DNA of 64,000 bases, from positions 248,001-312,000 of the forward strand of contig BGKB01000049.1 of assembly GCA_003116975.1 (NCBI GenBank), read 5' to 3'. Below the pieces are notes generated by a model that ran no database searches, was not told the DNA's origin, and saw only the letters and a program-made list of their open reading frames with translations. Below, one piece after another: positions 47,163 to 56,559 of this stretch (position 1 is the stretch's first letter; every line of letters begins with the position of its first letter). Source of the stretch: Aurantiochytrium sp. KH105 (Eukaryota > Sar > Bigyra > Thraustochytrida > Thraustochytriidae). The translations under genes and the position numbers were made by a program.

Positions 47163-49241
47163 TCATGGACGGCCCGGTGAATTCGACGAGGCCTCGAGGT
47201 CGCACCATTGCATAAAGAGCTGCGTGGTTTGCAAGCGTGCTAGATATTGCCAGGGAGGCGAAATGGCAAGATTGCGTTTGAGCAAGGGAACAAAACTGGC
47301 AAGAGTTTGATCCGCCTCCTCAATTGCAGCGTGCGGCGATGGCAATGAACTTGTGACGGCAAGATTGCCCACGGATCGCCCAAAGCAGTGGCAAGCTCGT
47401 AGTAAACCAGTTACATGGTCCTGAACGAGACGTAAAAGAACAGTCGGATCCTCGACATCGCGCGTCGCAAGATAAAGCTCGCTAAGCCCAGGAAGTTTGA
47501 GTGCATGATACGAGGTCGAAAGAGCTTCGCTGAGGTCGAGTCGGCCCTGGTCCAAACGAACAACGACGGCCTCTTGGCGGCCATTATCACGACACGGGGA
47601 ATGCATTGAGCCATCAATATCTTGAACCTCTGACGGTATTTCGGCTGCACCCACTAGCACTGGCACCGGGGCATCACATACGACGCTCAGACTCGGTGGC
47701 AAAAGCGGGATAAACGGCTGCACCCAGGCGCACGGTCGGAGAAAGGGCAGCAAAGCAAAGGCGGCGGACGTGACTCGACGCAAATCGGAGCTAACGAGAA
47801 CCACTTTGAGCTCAAGAAGAAGACAGCCCACAAGAAAGAGAAGTTGATCAAGTGGCATTGTCTCGAGCAGGGTTGGGAGCCCCCATTCAACAAAGAGGTC
47901 GAGCCTCGTCACGCAGCGTTCGGGCCACATCCAGCGAACCTGGTCATCAACAGCTGTAAACTTCCATCCCGGCCCGACGTGAGCCACATTCACCTTGGCA
48001 GCACTTTCTGTCAATGCGCTCAAAAACGCAGAGCGGTCGTCCTCGCCAAGTCCGTACATGGCACGCAAGACCTGCTCGAGGAGGCGGAACAGGGGCTTCT
48101 TGGTGAGAATGCACTCGCAAGTAGTTCCATCCGAGAGACAGATTCCATACGTGGCATTATCGAGGCATGAAAATCCCCGTGTCAGAGGTGTCGAGCACTC
48201 ACCGCTGAGCATAAAGACAAAACTTGCTGGCGTTGAGACAGAGCCCGCCAAAAAGCAAAATTGCTCGACATTGGGCGGTACGGAGGATCGCGCAGACAGA
48301 GGCCAGCACGAAGTCAGCTCCTTGCTTTCATCGATCGTAATCACATGGGTAAAGAGCTCGCAGCGCGTCGACTGCGTGTTTTCGGGAGGCGGGCTTCGGT
48401 CCACATTGACGCGGAGCGGACTGTTGCTCGGTGTTGTATCCGAGCCTACCTGCTCAGGCCCAACTACTTCAATAAGTCCCTCTTCATCAACTGTCCGGAG
48501 CGCCACCAAGGGTGTAGAAAGCTGAGGCGAATCAGCTGCAGAATTTCCAGCGGTGGAATCGGGAGTGGTGGACCACCAGGGTTGCGGAGAATGAAGGGTG
48601 GACACGGGCGAGACCCGCTCGAGAAGAGCGGCCTGAGCGCTGAGCTTTTCCTCGAGATCCTTGATTTGATTTTCAAGCACCTCGCTCTGTGCTCGCCAGC
48701 GCTTGCTACGTTTGCCTAGCTCTTTGTTGACTGCCTTTTCCTGCTCGTACTTTCGCTTCCAACGCCGTCCATTCTCGCGAAGCATTGCATTTTCTTGCTC
48801 AAGTCTCCGCAGCCGCTCTGCAAAGCGGGCCTCAGCGAGGGCGACTGCAGAGCTCGTACAATCATCGTCGCCAAAGACTTCGCTGCAACAGCTGCTCGTG
48901 CTGCTGGAGTTGCTGTCGATCCAAAAGACCTCATTTCTTGTCCCAGCTTCTCGCGAATGGTCATGGTCGGAAGCCTGGCGACGAAGTCGCTGGCGGCGGC
49001 GCAGACGAGTTTTTTCGATACGAGCTTCTGCTGTGCGCGGCGCGGGTTTTTCTGTCGCGCGTCGGGCCTTGACGGGTGTCTTGACGAGATTCCCCGCGAG
49101 TGCGTGGTCATTCTCGTCCCCGTCCGCGCGCCAACGGGGCCGTCTGACCTCGGCTTTGCGGGAAACCCGATTCTCAAAGGCACTGGGACCGAACGCACTC
49201 GTTGATTGGGTACGCCGACGACCATTCAGGAGCTCGTCCAT
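47163..49241 (-). CDS. DENN-domain protein (putative Rab GEF)
   Basis: A 692-residue protein from the ATG at 49241; the frame continues 12 codons upstream only by way of TTG. The N-terminal 130 residues are basic and disordered, followed by a Ser run and a coiled coil (about 135-215, LRRLEQENAMLRENGRRWKRKYEQEK). The DENN module occupies about 310-690. The upstream portion has FCFLAGS..ASFVFMLSG and YGICLSDGT, and the central portion has LDQLLFLVGCLLLELKVVLVSSDLRRVTSAAFALLPFLRPCAWVQPFIPLLPPSL (residues about 460-515), the most conserved cDENN stretch. DENN proteins activate Rab GTPases by nucleotide exchange on membranes. The target Rab is not predictable here. No intron. Confidence 0.85.
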   Translation of the reverse strand: MDELLNGRRRTQSTSAFGPSAFENRVSRKAEVRRPRWRADGDENDHALAGNLVKTPVKARRATEKPAPRTAEARIEKTRLRRRQRLRRQASDHDHSREAGTRNEVFWIDSNSSSTSSCCSEVFGDDDCTSSAVALAEARFAERLRRLEQENAMLRENGRRWKRKYEQEKAVNKELGKRSKRWRAQSEVLENQIKDLEEKLSAQAALLERVSPVSTLHSPQPWWSTTPDSTAGNSAADSPQLSTPLVALRTVDEEGLIEVVGPEQVGSDTTPSNSPLRVNVDRSPPPENTQSTRCELFTHVITIDESKELTSCWPLSARSSVPPNVEQFCFLAGSVSTPASFVFMLSGECSTPLTRGFSCLDNATYGICLSDGTTCECILTKKPLFRLLEQVLRAMYGLGEDDRSAFLSALTESAAKVNVAHVGPGWKFTAVDDQVRWMWPERCVTRLDLFVEWGLPTLLETMPLDQLLFLVGCLLLELKVVLVSSDLRRVTSAAFALLPFLRPCAWVQPFIPLLPPSLSVVCDAPVPVLVGAAEIPSEVQDIDGSMHSPCRDNGRQEAVVVRLDQGRLDLSEALSTSYHALKLPGLSELYLATRDVEDPTVLLRLVQDHVTGLLRACHCFGRSVGNLAVTSSLPSPHAAIEEADQTLASFVPLLKRNLAISPPWQYLARLQTTQLFMQWCDLEASSNSPGRP

Positions 49242-49743
49242 CGTCACGTCGACGCAAAGATGCAGAAAGCCTGTCAAGACCTAGTAGAGGTGAGTGGTGA
49301 TGCTCTCGACTCTTGACTCTACTCGACTCCGACTCCACTCGCCTCTGGCGCGCTCTCGTGCGCGTTTGCTTGAGCTCAAGCACTGGAAGAGCTTTGTAGA
49401 AACCTTTTGAACCACGATCAATCCCAGAGTTTGGCTTCGACTTGGGTTACTATACCATCCACTACTAGTACAAGTGACTGGGGCGATTCAACGGAAATAT
49501 TAGATGACGTGGGCTTGCTTGTTGTCCGATCGACTGGCACTGGCTGGTGGCTGGTGGCTGCCCACGGCGAGGTGTTTGAGCTTCATGCGATATTGCTCTC
49601 GAGATCATGACACGAGAAATCGGCGCGCGCGGCCGTCGAGTCTTGCATCAGGTTCATAATGAAACGCAATAACCTTGAGAATCTCTCCGGAGCAAAAAAA
49701 GAAGAAAAAAAAAGAGAAAAAAAGATGCGTGCAATCCATTTGT
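49242..49743. other. Spacer, AT-rich on the right
   Basis: Promoter side of the DENN gene and 3' flank of the NOL11-like gene, with an AAAAAAGAAGAAAAAAAAAG tract near 49694-49725. No gene supported. Confidence 0.45.
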
Positions 49744-52314
49744 CTAAAAGTTAACTGTCTCGATAGCATAGTCGCCGATGGTGCTCGAGGGCGTAAAGTC
49801 GCGGTTCAGGCGCAAGCAAAAGCCAAGCGGCTGTTGAATAGCAGAAAGACGCTCCGAAAAGGCAGCAGTCTGGTGCGAAATGCTGGAAATGCGCTCGAGC
49901 GTCTGCCGAGCAGCCTTGGAGTGCGTGGATTCATCGATAATGACCTTGAGACCGGCGTCGAGCAGCGCAGAGACCCATGATACAACATGGCTGGCACTCG
50001 GAATAAGTAGGGCGCTGCGACCCTTGTAACTGTGCGGGTTAAATGTGTAGCCCTTGGACTTGAGCGGAAGACCCTCGTAGAAGACGAGCAACGAGGCGGC
50101 TCCTTCAAAGAGGCTCGAGACGCACTCTGCGGGAAGCGAGCGCGCCGCGCGAACGAAAAAGACCTCGTTGCGAAGATTGCACATAACCGCCATGGCGAGA
50201 TAGTGCACAGCCAGTTGCTCGTCCGTGAGATCAGCAAAAAAGTTGGCAACGCGCTCGAAGTGCTCCTTTCGAACAGCATTCTGGGACGCCTTTTTCGCGG
50301 CCTTGAACAAGGCGGTAATTTCCGCCTTTCTTGCGCCCCGCTCCTTGGGCTTGAGGCTAGCCACCGACGCGTTTGCCTTCTTCAAGGTAGCCCAGGCAGC
50401 AACTGCGGCATCGTTGTCCCCAATTGCTTCGACGATCTTTTTGATCTCAGAGGTAAAGTCGGCAAGAGCAGCGCCACTGCAGGACGACAGCGCGAAACGC
50501 AAGATGCGCACCATGTCGCTCTCACCGAGATCACTCACATACATGATGCACAGATAGAGGAGCATGACCTTTTCGGCGCGAAGGAGCGCCGGGAGGACTT
50601 CTGGATTCGTGGATGTCGACACGATTCCCTCCCGAATGGCCTCCTCGAGCGCAGACCAGTCTTTTCGGTCAATAAGACTTGCGATGTGGCTTCGCACATA
50701 TTCAACTGAGTGATGGGCGACTTCGGGCTGCTGTTCGGAGGAGGCATCGCCAGCATCGGTTTCGCTGGCCTTCGAGCCCTTCTTCTTTTTCTTCTTGGCT
50801 GAAGGAGCAGCCTTGCCGTTTGCGTCCGAGTTCGTCTCCGCACGCACGGAAGTCAGTGCGCCAGACCAGGCAGAAGTATCAACAACGTCCGCACCTGATA
50901 AGAGTGCCGAGACATCGCCATGCAGCGGAAGGCTTGCTGAAGGCGATCGAGGACGCTTGCGCATGCGGCGGCGCTCAGCAGCGTCGACAAGTCGCGACGG
51001 GCGCGTTACTGCAGCAAAGGCTCCGTCCGCAGGCGCCAGGGCACCGAGAAAGTCGACGTACACGTTGCCGCTTTCAAGCACGAGAGCGACCAGAGCGCCG
51101 TCATCTTCTTGCTTTTGGAGCGCAGTAGCGAGAGATACAGCTTCGATGCTTTCCTCAAAAGAATCAGCACCAAGCTCCACACCGAGACTGGCGTCCCACG
51201 CCACGAGACGCGAACCTGCTCCGAGAAGAACAATTGAGCTATCTGCGCTTGGCACTGCATCACAGCAAGTCACTTTGGCCTGCTGCAAGCCAGACACCTC
51301 CATCGGTGTGGCAAGCGCCGGCTCGCCCTGCGCCGAGCGGCGAAGGGCGGCAGCCGCACAGGCACCAGACTTCCAAACCAAACTGAGGCGGCCAGCAGCA
51401 CTTGGGACAGCCGCGAGAAGACCATCGGCATCAAAATTCGCGCCAACGTCAATCGATTGGGTACGCGAATGTCCAAAGCCGTGTGGGTGGAGATCCACAG
51501 CCCGAGCGCGCAGCGCCGGAGTTGCAGTCGGAACCGTCTCGGTGCACAGCACGCTCCAGAGGTTGCTGGCCGTTTGGACGAGACGAGCACTCACCACAGT
51601 TCCCTTTCGCATATCATCGTCGTCATCATCGTCGGCGTCGGGTGCAGCCAATGAGGCAATTTCTGAATCCTTGGATCGAAGCGCGAGAGCGCCATCGCTG
51701 TAAATCGCCACGAAGAGGCCCACAAGCGCAGGGCTCGTCGCGAGCTCGACGACCGTGCGTTTGGATTTCTTGGAGCCGCGCTTGCGACCGCGGGCTTTGG
51801 CGTTTATGGCAGGACCGAGCGCAGCAGACCCTTGCGCGGGCAGCTGGAGTCCTTCCTGGAAATAGTCCCACTGCATGAGCTGGTTGTCTTCGTCGAGAGC
51901 AACGAGCGTCGATGTACCAGGGAGAATCTGAGCGGCGCTTGCAAGTGTGCGGCCGCCGTCTTGCGTTGACCAGGACTTTAGGCACACCCAGTCCTCCACA
52001 GAGTACACGGAGACGGCGTCGGCGCTGGTGATGACGAGCACGCCGCCGTTTTCGCGCTGATCGGCCGCGAGGCGTTTCCTCAGCGCGTTTTCTTGCTTGC
52101 TACCGGGAAGAGAGTGTTTGCCGCGGGCCTTTCCTTGCGTTGCGGCCTCGACAGCAGCATCGACGAGGCTTTGCGCCATGGACGCCATGGCCTGCGAAGG
52201 CCTCGCTGCCCACGAGGCCCCCAGCACTTGGCCATGGCTGGCTGCTGCGCCCTCTCCTGCGAGTCCGGAGGCCTCGACGCCGGCAGCCTGCACGAGTCTG
52301 GCGCTCTTGCCCAT
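49744..52314 (-). CDS. NOL11: NOL11-like nucleolar protein (U3 snoRNP / t-UTP)
   Basis: An 856-residue protein, ATG at 52314. The N-terminal half looks like a WD40-type beta-propeller (ENGGVLVITSADAVSVYSVED; STLVALDEDNQLMQWDY) with an acidic insert (DADDDDDDDMRKG). Basic stretches (KARGRKRGSKKSKR, KKKKKKGSK) suggest nucleolar targeting. The helical C-terminal half ends with the arrangement that best identifies the family: LLIPSASHVVSWVSALLDAGLKVIIDESTHSKAARQTLERI, then a short coiled coil and a terminal DYAIETVNF, equivalent to the YSIE ending of NOL11. NOL11 works in the transcription-coupled t-UTP complex for rDNA transcription and early 18S rRNA processing. Family assignment is from motif order, not from an alignment. 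Confidence 0.65.
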   Translation of the reverse strand: MGKSARLVQAAGVEASGLAGEGAAASHGQVLGASWAARPSQAMASMAQSLVDAAVEAATQGKARGKHSLPGSKQENALRKRLAADQRENGGVLVITSADAVSVYSVEDWVCLKSWSTQDGGRTLASAAQILPGTSTLVALDEDNQLMQWDYFQEGLQLPAQGSAALGPAINAKARGRKRGSKKSKRTVVELATSPALVGLFVAIYSDGALALRSKDSEIASLAAPDADDDDDDDMRKGTVVSARLVQTASNLWSVLCTETVPTATPALRARAVDLHPHGFGHSRTQSIDVGANFDADGLLAAVPSAAGRLSLVWKSGACAAAALRRSAQGEPALATPMEVSGLQQAKVTCCDAVPSADSSIVLLGAGSRLVAWDASLGVELGADSFEESIEAVSLATALQKQEDDGALVALVLESGNVYVDFLGALAPADGAFAAVTRPSRLVDAAERRRMRKRPRSPSASLPLHGDVSALLSGADVVDTSAWSGALTSVRAETNSDANGKAAPSAKKKKKKGSKASETDAGDASSEQQPEVAHHSVEYVRSHIASLIDRKDWSALEEAIREGIVSTSTNPEVLPALLRAEKVMLLYLCIMYVSDLGESDMVRILRFALSSCSGAALADFTSEIKKIVEAIGDNDAAVAAWATLKKANASVASLKPKERGARKAEITALFKAAKKASQNAVRKEHFERVANFFADLTDEQLAVHYLAMAVMCNLRNEVFFVRAARSLPAECVSSLFEGAASLLVFYEGLPLKSKGYTFNPHSYKGRSALLIPSASHVVSWVSALLDAGLKVIIDESTHSKAARQTLERISSISHQTAAFSERLSAIQQPLGFCLRLNRDFTPSSTIGDYAIETVNF

Positions 52315-52962
52315 CTTGCGTTGATTCTCCGTCTTGTCTCTGCGCCCGCTACGTCTCGCACGAGCGCCCTCGTGCGCGCGTCAACCGGGTCCACCGGGCA
52401 AGGGGTCTCGGGTCTGTGCGCTCCAAGCCACCCACCCAGAATAGGACCCTTAAATGCAATTTTGGGGGACCTACTCCTTTTTGCCAGTCAACTTCGTTAT
52501 ATATTGTATAGCCAAGGTGGTCGCGGAGAAAGCTGAAGGGACCAATTTTAGTCTAGCTAGCGCGAGGAAGAATAAGAACGAGCAGTGGCAGGCACAAGCT
52601 TGCTATACGAGTTTTGCTGCTGCTATGAGTCCGTCTATACCTGAAAAGTTATTCCCTTGAAAACATTACGATTTCAATGCCTTGCTCGTAAAATGTGCAA
52701 GCTGACAAGAGGAGACAAAGACCTGCGAGCTAAAAGATGTAGGCACACTCACGCTTTCTTTTCACGATCAATCAATCGATCGACCGACCAAGTGACTGAC
52801 CATAAAGTGAACGACCTTTCTCTCAACTCGCCATTGCTTTACTATACAAGAGTCTTCGATTTGACTTTGCTTCCTCGATCACCCATCTCATGTTCGTACT
52901 AGGCCTACGTCGGCTTCGAAGTTTTCATCAGAACCCTTATATCGAGTAGGCATTCCGTCATC
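52315..52962. other. Divergent promoter spacer
   Basis: Separates the starts of the NOL11-like gene (minus) and the CS-domain gene (plus). AT-rich from 52.5 to 52.9 kb, with a tatatattgtatag element at 52499-52512 and aatcaatcgatcgaccgacc near 52769-52790. No gene seen. Confidence 0.5.
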
Positions 52963-54033
52963 ATGAAGACCGCGGCGGGCGCGGCGGCAGCGGTGGCGTG
53001 CGTGGCGCTGGTGCCCGCGTCGCGCTTCCTCGCGGCAGGTCTGCGGCTAGCATGGACCGCCATGGGCAGCAGCAGCAGCAGGCCACAGGCCGCCGAGGCC
53101 GAGAGCGCGAAGAAGGCCGCCGCGCTGCAAAAGGCCCGCACGACGCCCTCGCTTGTGGCCGCGGAAGTGGCCGCGGGCGCCGTGGCCGCCTCCGCGCTAG
53201 CCTTTGCAGGTAGCGAGAGGATCTCGTGGTCGCTGGCGGCATTGGCCGTGCAGGTGGCGACCTGCTGGGAGCTTTGGTTTTCACGGGACGAGGCCTCAAA
53301 TGCGGGCCGGGGCGCAGCTCTCAAGCTGGGCATCTTCATGCTCGTAGCGGCATCCATGCACGCCGTCCAGCTAGCGCTCGCTATTCAGATCGGATGGGTC
53401 GGCAATGAAAACTTCATGGCCGCCATGGTCGCTGCAGGCGGTGTCTTGGGCTTCGGACTGGCAGTGGCCTTTCCCGTTCCACGCAGCGGAAGCGGAGGCC
53501 AGCCTGCACGGCGCTTTACAGATGGTGGCGGCGGCGTTGTGCGAACCAACGGCGTTCGTGGTTATTCTGCAACGAGTGCAGCAAGCAATTCCACCGATAG
53601 CGCCCTGCGCGAAAACATCCAGCGCAAGGGCGAGCACTCTTATTACTACGCACATGCCAAGACCCCAACGCGGGAAAATCTCAACCGCGGGGGCGACCCA
53701 GTTCGTCTCGAGGACGAAGCACTTGCGCAAGCCAATCGAGGTCAAACGACGTATCGCGCGATTCGCGACTATGCATTTGCGGACGGCTCGAATGTTACCG
53801 TGTATGTGGACCTGTCAAAGCTGGACCTCGAGGACGACGAGGTCCGCCACAAGGTGGAGTATAGTAGTACCTCAGCGCGTCTCATTGTCTGCGAGCGATA
53901 CGCTCTCAACCTCCCGACGCTTGCTCATCCTATCAAGAGTGCTCGATCCAAGCTCAACAGCTCAGGAACGCGCATTAGTCTCATTCTGAAAAAAGAGGAC
54001 CCCTCGCAAACCTGGGCCAAACTCCTTGGCTAG
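52963..54033 (+). CDS. Membrane-anchored CS-domain protein
   Basis: A 356-residue protein, ATG at 52963. Five hydrophobic segments lie in the first 180 residues (a leader-like first helix; VAAEVAAGAVAASALAFA; LAALAVQVATCWELWF; LGIFMLVAASMHAVQLALAI; MAAMVAAGGVLGFGLAVAF). Then comes a disordered linker and the motif KGEHSYYYAHA (residues about 223-233). The C-terminal 100 residues form a CS (p23/SGT1-type) fold: IRDYAFADGSNVTVYVDLSKLD, ARLIVCERYALNLPTLAHPIKSARSKL, RISLILKKEDPSQTWAKLL. The last Trp segment is typical of CacyBP/SGT1 CS domains that bind HSP90 or ubiquitin-ligase parts. A downstream ATG gives MGSSSS (residue 34), a possible alternative myristoylated start. Function of the membrane part is unknown. 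Confidence 0.68.
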   Translation: MKTAAGAAAAVACVALVPASRFLAAGLRLAWTAMGSSSSRPQAAEAESAKKAAALQKARTTPSLVAAEVAAGAVAASALAFAGSERISWSLAALAVQVATCWELWFSRDEASNAGRGAALKLGIFMLVAASMHAVQLALAIQIGWVGNENFMAAMVAAGGVLGFGLAVAFPVPRSGSGGQPARRFTDGGGGVVRTNGVRGYSATSAASNSTDSALRENIQRKGEHSYYYAHAKTPTRENLNRGGDPVRLEDEALAQANRGQTTYRAIRDYAFADGSNVTVYVDLSKLDLEDDEVRHKVEYSSTSARLIVCERYALNLPTLAHPIKSARSKLNSSGTRISLILKKEDPSQTWAKLLG

Positions 54034-54766
54034 GCGCCGAGGCATCCGTGACACCAAACCAGCCAGCTCACCACCAGGTAGCCAGCCTCGTCTGAACGAA
54101 TGACCTTCACGATTTACAACACCCAAAACAGTACTACTATCACTTACTATTGACACCACTTTAGCATGCGGCGCGTCTCAGTCTCGTCATCGAGAGCGGC
54201 CGTCCGTCTGGCCTACGAGCGACGCCGGCGGGTAGACTCGACCTCACTTCCTTTTCCTCGCCCTTGACACCAAAAAGATAGTTGCTGTGCTGCCGCTTTG
54301 GTTGCTGCTTGCTGATGCCCCTCCCACATTTGTTACTACCATGACGCAGGCACAGCGAGCCTTGGTCGCCCTCGTCGCCTGACGTCTGTCTCGCCACGTG
54401 TCGAGCGCGAGTCCCTCGGGGCAGCCAGCCGCCCGCGACCCGCGCAAGAGCTCGCGCTCTCGCTCGCTCGCCCTCGCTGCGCTGCCGCTCCGCCTCTGGC
54501 CGGGCGTGCGGCGGCAGGTGGGCGGCGTCGCCGCGGCAGGGCAGCGCAGCGCAGCGCGTGTGCGGCTGCGGCGCGTGCTCGCGCCTGCGATGACGCCACG
54601 ATGATGGCGTGTTCAAGGCCGCTGCGGAGCCCAAGCTCGGGCGCGGTGTGCAGCAAGCGGCGGCAGCAGGGAGGCAGCAGGGAGGGCGGCAAAGCGGGAA
54701 GGCGAGCGGAGCGAGAGAGCGAGCGGAGAGCGACGGCGAGAGCGGAGCGGAGGCCAGCGCGAGAAG
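54034..54766. other. Spacer and promoter of the MVD gene
   Basis: Left half is 3' flank of the CS-domain gene. The right half is very GC-rich and leads directly into the MVD start. A long minus-strand frame (54161-55924) crosses this region but is antisense to MVD and was rejected. Confidence 0.55.
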
Positions 54767-56005
54767 ATGGCGGGCCACGGGGAGGTGCTGGTGAGCACGG
54801 CGAGCGCGCCGACGAACATCGCGGTGGTCAAGTACTGGGGCAAGCGCGACACCAAGCTCAACCTGCCGATCAACTCGTCGCTGTCGGTGACGCTGCACCA
54901 GGAGGACCTGCAGACGATCACCTCGGTGGCGATCGGCAAGGACTTCGAGGGCGGCGACCGCGTGTGGCTCAATGGCAAGGAGGAGACCGACCTCGCCAGC
55001 AACAAGCGCATGCAGGGCGTCTTCAGCGCCATCCGCGAGCGCGCCGGCGACGTCGTCGACGAGGCCAGCGGCGAGGTCCTTGTGCCCAGCGCCGAGCTCA
55101 AGACGTACAAGATCCACGTCGTCTCGCGCAACTCCTTCCCCACCGCCGCAGGCCTTGCCTCGTCGGCCTCTGGCTACGCGTGCCTCGTCAAGGCGCTCTC
55201 GCAGGTCTTTCGCGTCAAGGAGGCCCACGAGGGTGAGCTCACCGAGATCGCCCGTGCCGGCTCTGGCAGCGCGTCGCGCAGCCTCTATGGCGGCTACGTC
55301 AAGTGGGAGATGGGCACGCGTGACGATGGCGTCGACTCGCGCGCCTACCAGGTCAAGCCCGAGGAGCACTGGCCCAACATGCACGCTCTCATCTGCGTTG
55401 TCTCTGACCACAAGAAGACGACCAGCAGCACCGGCGGCATGATCGACTCCGTGCGCACCAGCGAACTGCTCAAGTTCCGCGCCGAAAACGTCGTCCCCGC
55501 TCGCATGAAGGCCATGGAGGAGGCCATCGCCGCCAAGGATTTCCCCGCCTTTGCCGAGCTCACCATGCGCGACAGCAACCAGTTCCATGCCACCTGCCTC
55601 GACACGTACCCGCCCATCGCGTACATGACGGACACCTCGCACAACGTCTCGCGCCTCGTGCACGCCATCAACAACGAGAGCTCGAGTGGCCCCATCTGCG
55701 CTTACACCTTCGACGCGGGCCCCAACGCTGTCATCTTCCTTGAGGAGGACCACGTCGAAAAGGTGCTCAAGGCCCTTCTCGCTGACTTTGGACCTGACTC
55801 CGCCGAGTCTTCGGAGCCTTTTGTGCGCGGTCAGACCACTCTTCCTGCTGCCGACTGCATGGAGGCACACCCGCTGTCTGACGCCAACAAACACCTTCGC
55901 GGCAACCTCAAGTACATCATCCACACTCGCGTTGGACCCGGAGCCCTCGAGGTCACCGAAGAGGAAAAGGTTCTCGTCGACAGTGCCACTGGCTTGCCCA
56001 AGTAA
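54767..56005 (+). CDS. MVD1: Mevalonate diphosphate decarboxylase
   Basis: A 412-residue enzyme of the GHMP kinase superfamily that makes isopentenyl diphosphate from mevalonate diphosphate with ATP, the last step of the classic mevalonate route. Motifs in order: SAPTNIAVVKYWGKRD (Lys22 and Lys26 region), LPINSSLSVTL, the phosphate loop NSFPTAAGLASSASGYA (residues 122-138), GSGSASRSLYGG (166-176), DSNQFHATCLDTYPPI, and YTFDAGPNAV with the catalytic Asp316. Length matches animal and fungal enzymes. No targeting peptide precedes the domain, so it is probably cytosolic or peroxisomal. Codon use is strongly C/G-ending, more so than neighbours, suggesting high expression. AATAAA at 56055-56060. 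All catalytic positions I can check are intact. Confidence 0.96.
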   Translation: MAGHGEVLVSTASAPTNIAVVKYWGKRDTKLNLPINSSLSVTLHQEDLQTITSVAIGKDFEGGDRVWLNGKEETDLASNKRMQGVFSAIRERAGDVVDEASGEVLVPSAELKTYKIHVVSRNSFPTAAGLASSASGYACLVKALSQVFRVKEAHEGELTEIARAGSGSASRSLYGGYVKWEMGTRDDGVDSRAYQVKPEEHWPNMHALICVVSDHKKTTSSTGGMIDSVRTSELLKFRAENVVPARMKAMEEAIAAKDFPAFAELTMRDSNQFHATCLDTYPPIAYMTDTSHNVSRLVHAINNESSSGPICAYTFDAGPNAVIFLEEDHVEKVLKALLADFGPDSAESSEPFVRGQTTLPAADCMEAHPLSDANKHLRGNLKYIIHTRVGPGALEVTEEEKVLVDSATGLPK

Positions 56006-56559
56006 GTCTTGGGTCTACCGATGTCTACGAATGAGAGGAGCTCTCGGCAACTACAATAAATGCTCTAGATTAGGGAGAGCACCGGTCGCATCCAAATGAA
56101 AGAGTCGATAGAATAGCCCTGCGGCCAATAACAATCCTGTCGAGTACGCTCGCTTTGAATGTCTTAAGATGCTTTGCTTACTCTTTCTAGAGGTGGAAAG
56201 GGAGTGGCGGAGGCGGGAAAGGACGACATCTTGTAAGCTTGTGCTTGCTCCTCGTGCCGAACCCGCAAGATGCGACTGATTTGAAACTTACAGTCAGGCC
56301 ATTCTTGTTTCTTTGTGAGGAAGAAAAGCATGGCAGGTGTACCTAGATCTCTTGCGTCTTGCTGTCTCTCGACAGTCAGAAGGAAGGAATGGGAAAGAAG
56401 ACGACCTAGGCGCGAGGCAAGAAGATTCCGTGAGCGACGTAGTTGCCGCAATCAAGAATTCTCTCTTCAAGAAAACAATAGAAGAGAAAAAGAGTGATCA
56501 ACATGAGCCATACAAATAAAAACTTCTGTGTCAAATGAAGGCAAACGAGGCACAATCCA
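56006..56559. other. Convergent 3' spacer
   Basis: 3' flanks of the MVD and PH-type genes. A short motif tcttctcttcaagaaaac and AT-rich tail occur near 56460-56525. No gene or RNA recognised. Confidence 0.45.

Noticed and set aside
54161-55924. 587-residue minus-strand open frame
   Set aside because: It is antisense to the unmistakable MVD gene. The strongly G/C-ending codons of MVD leave the opposite strand free of stops.
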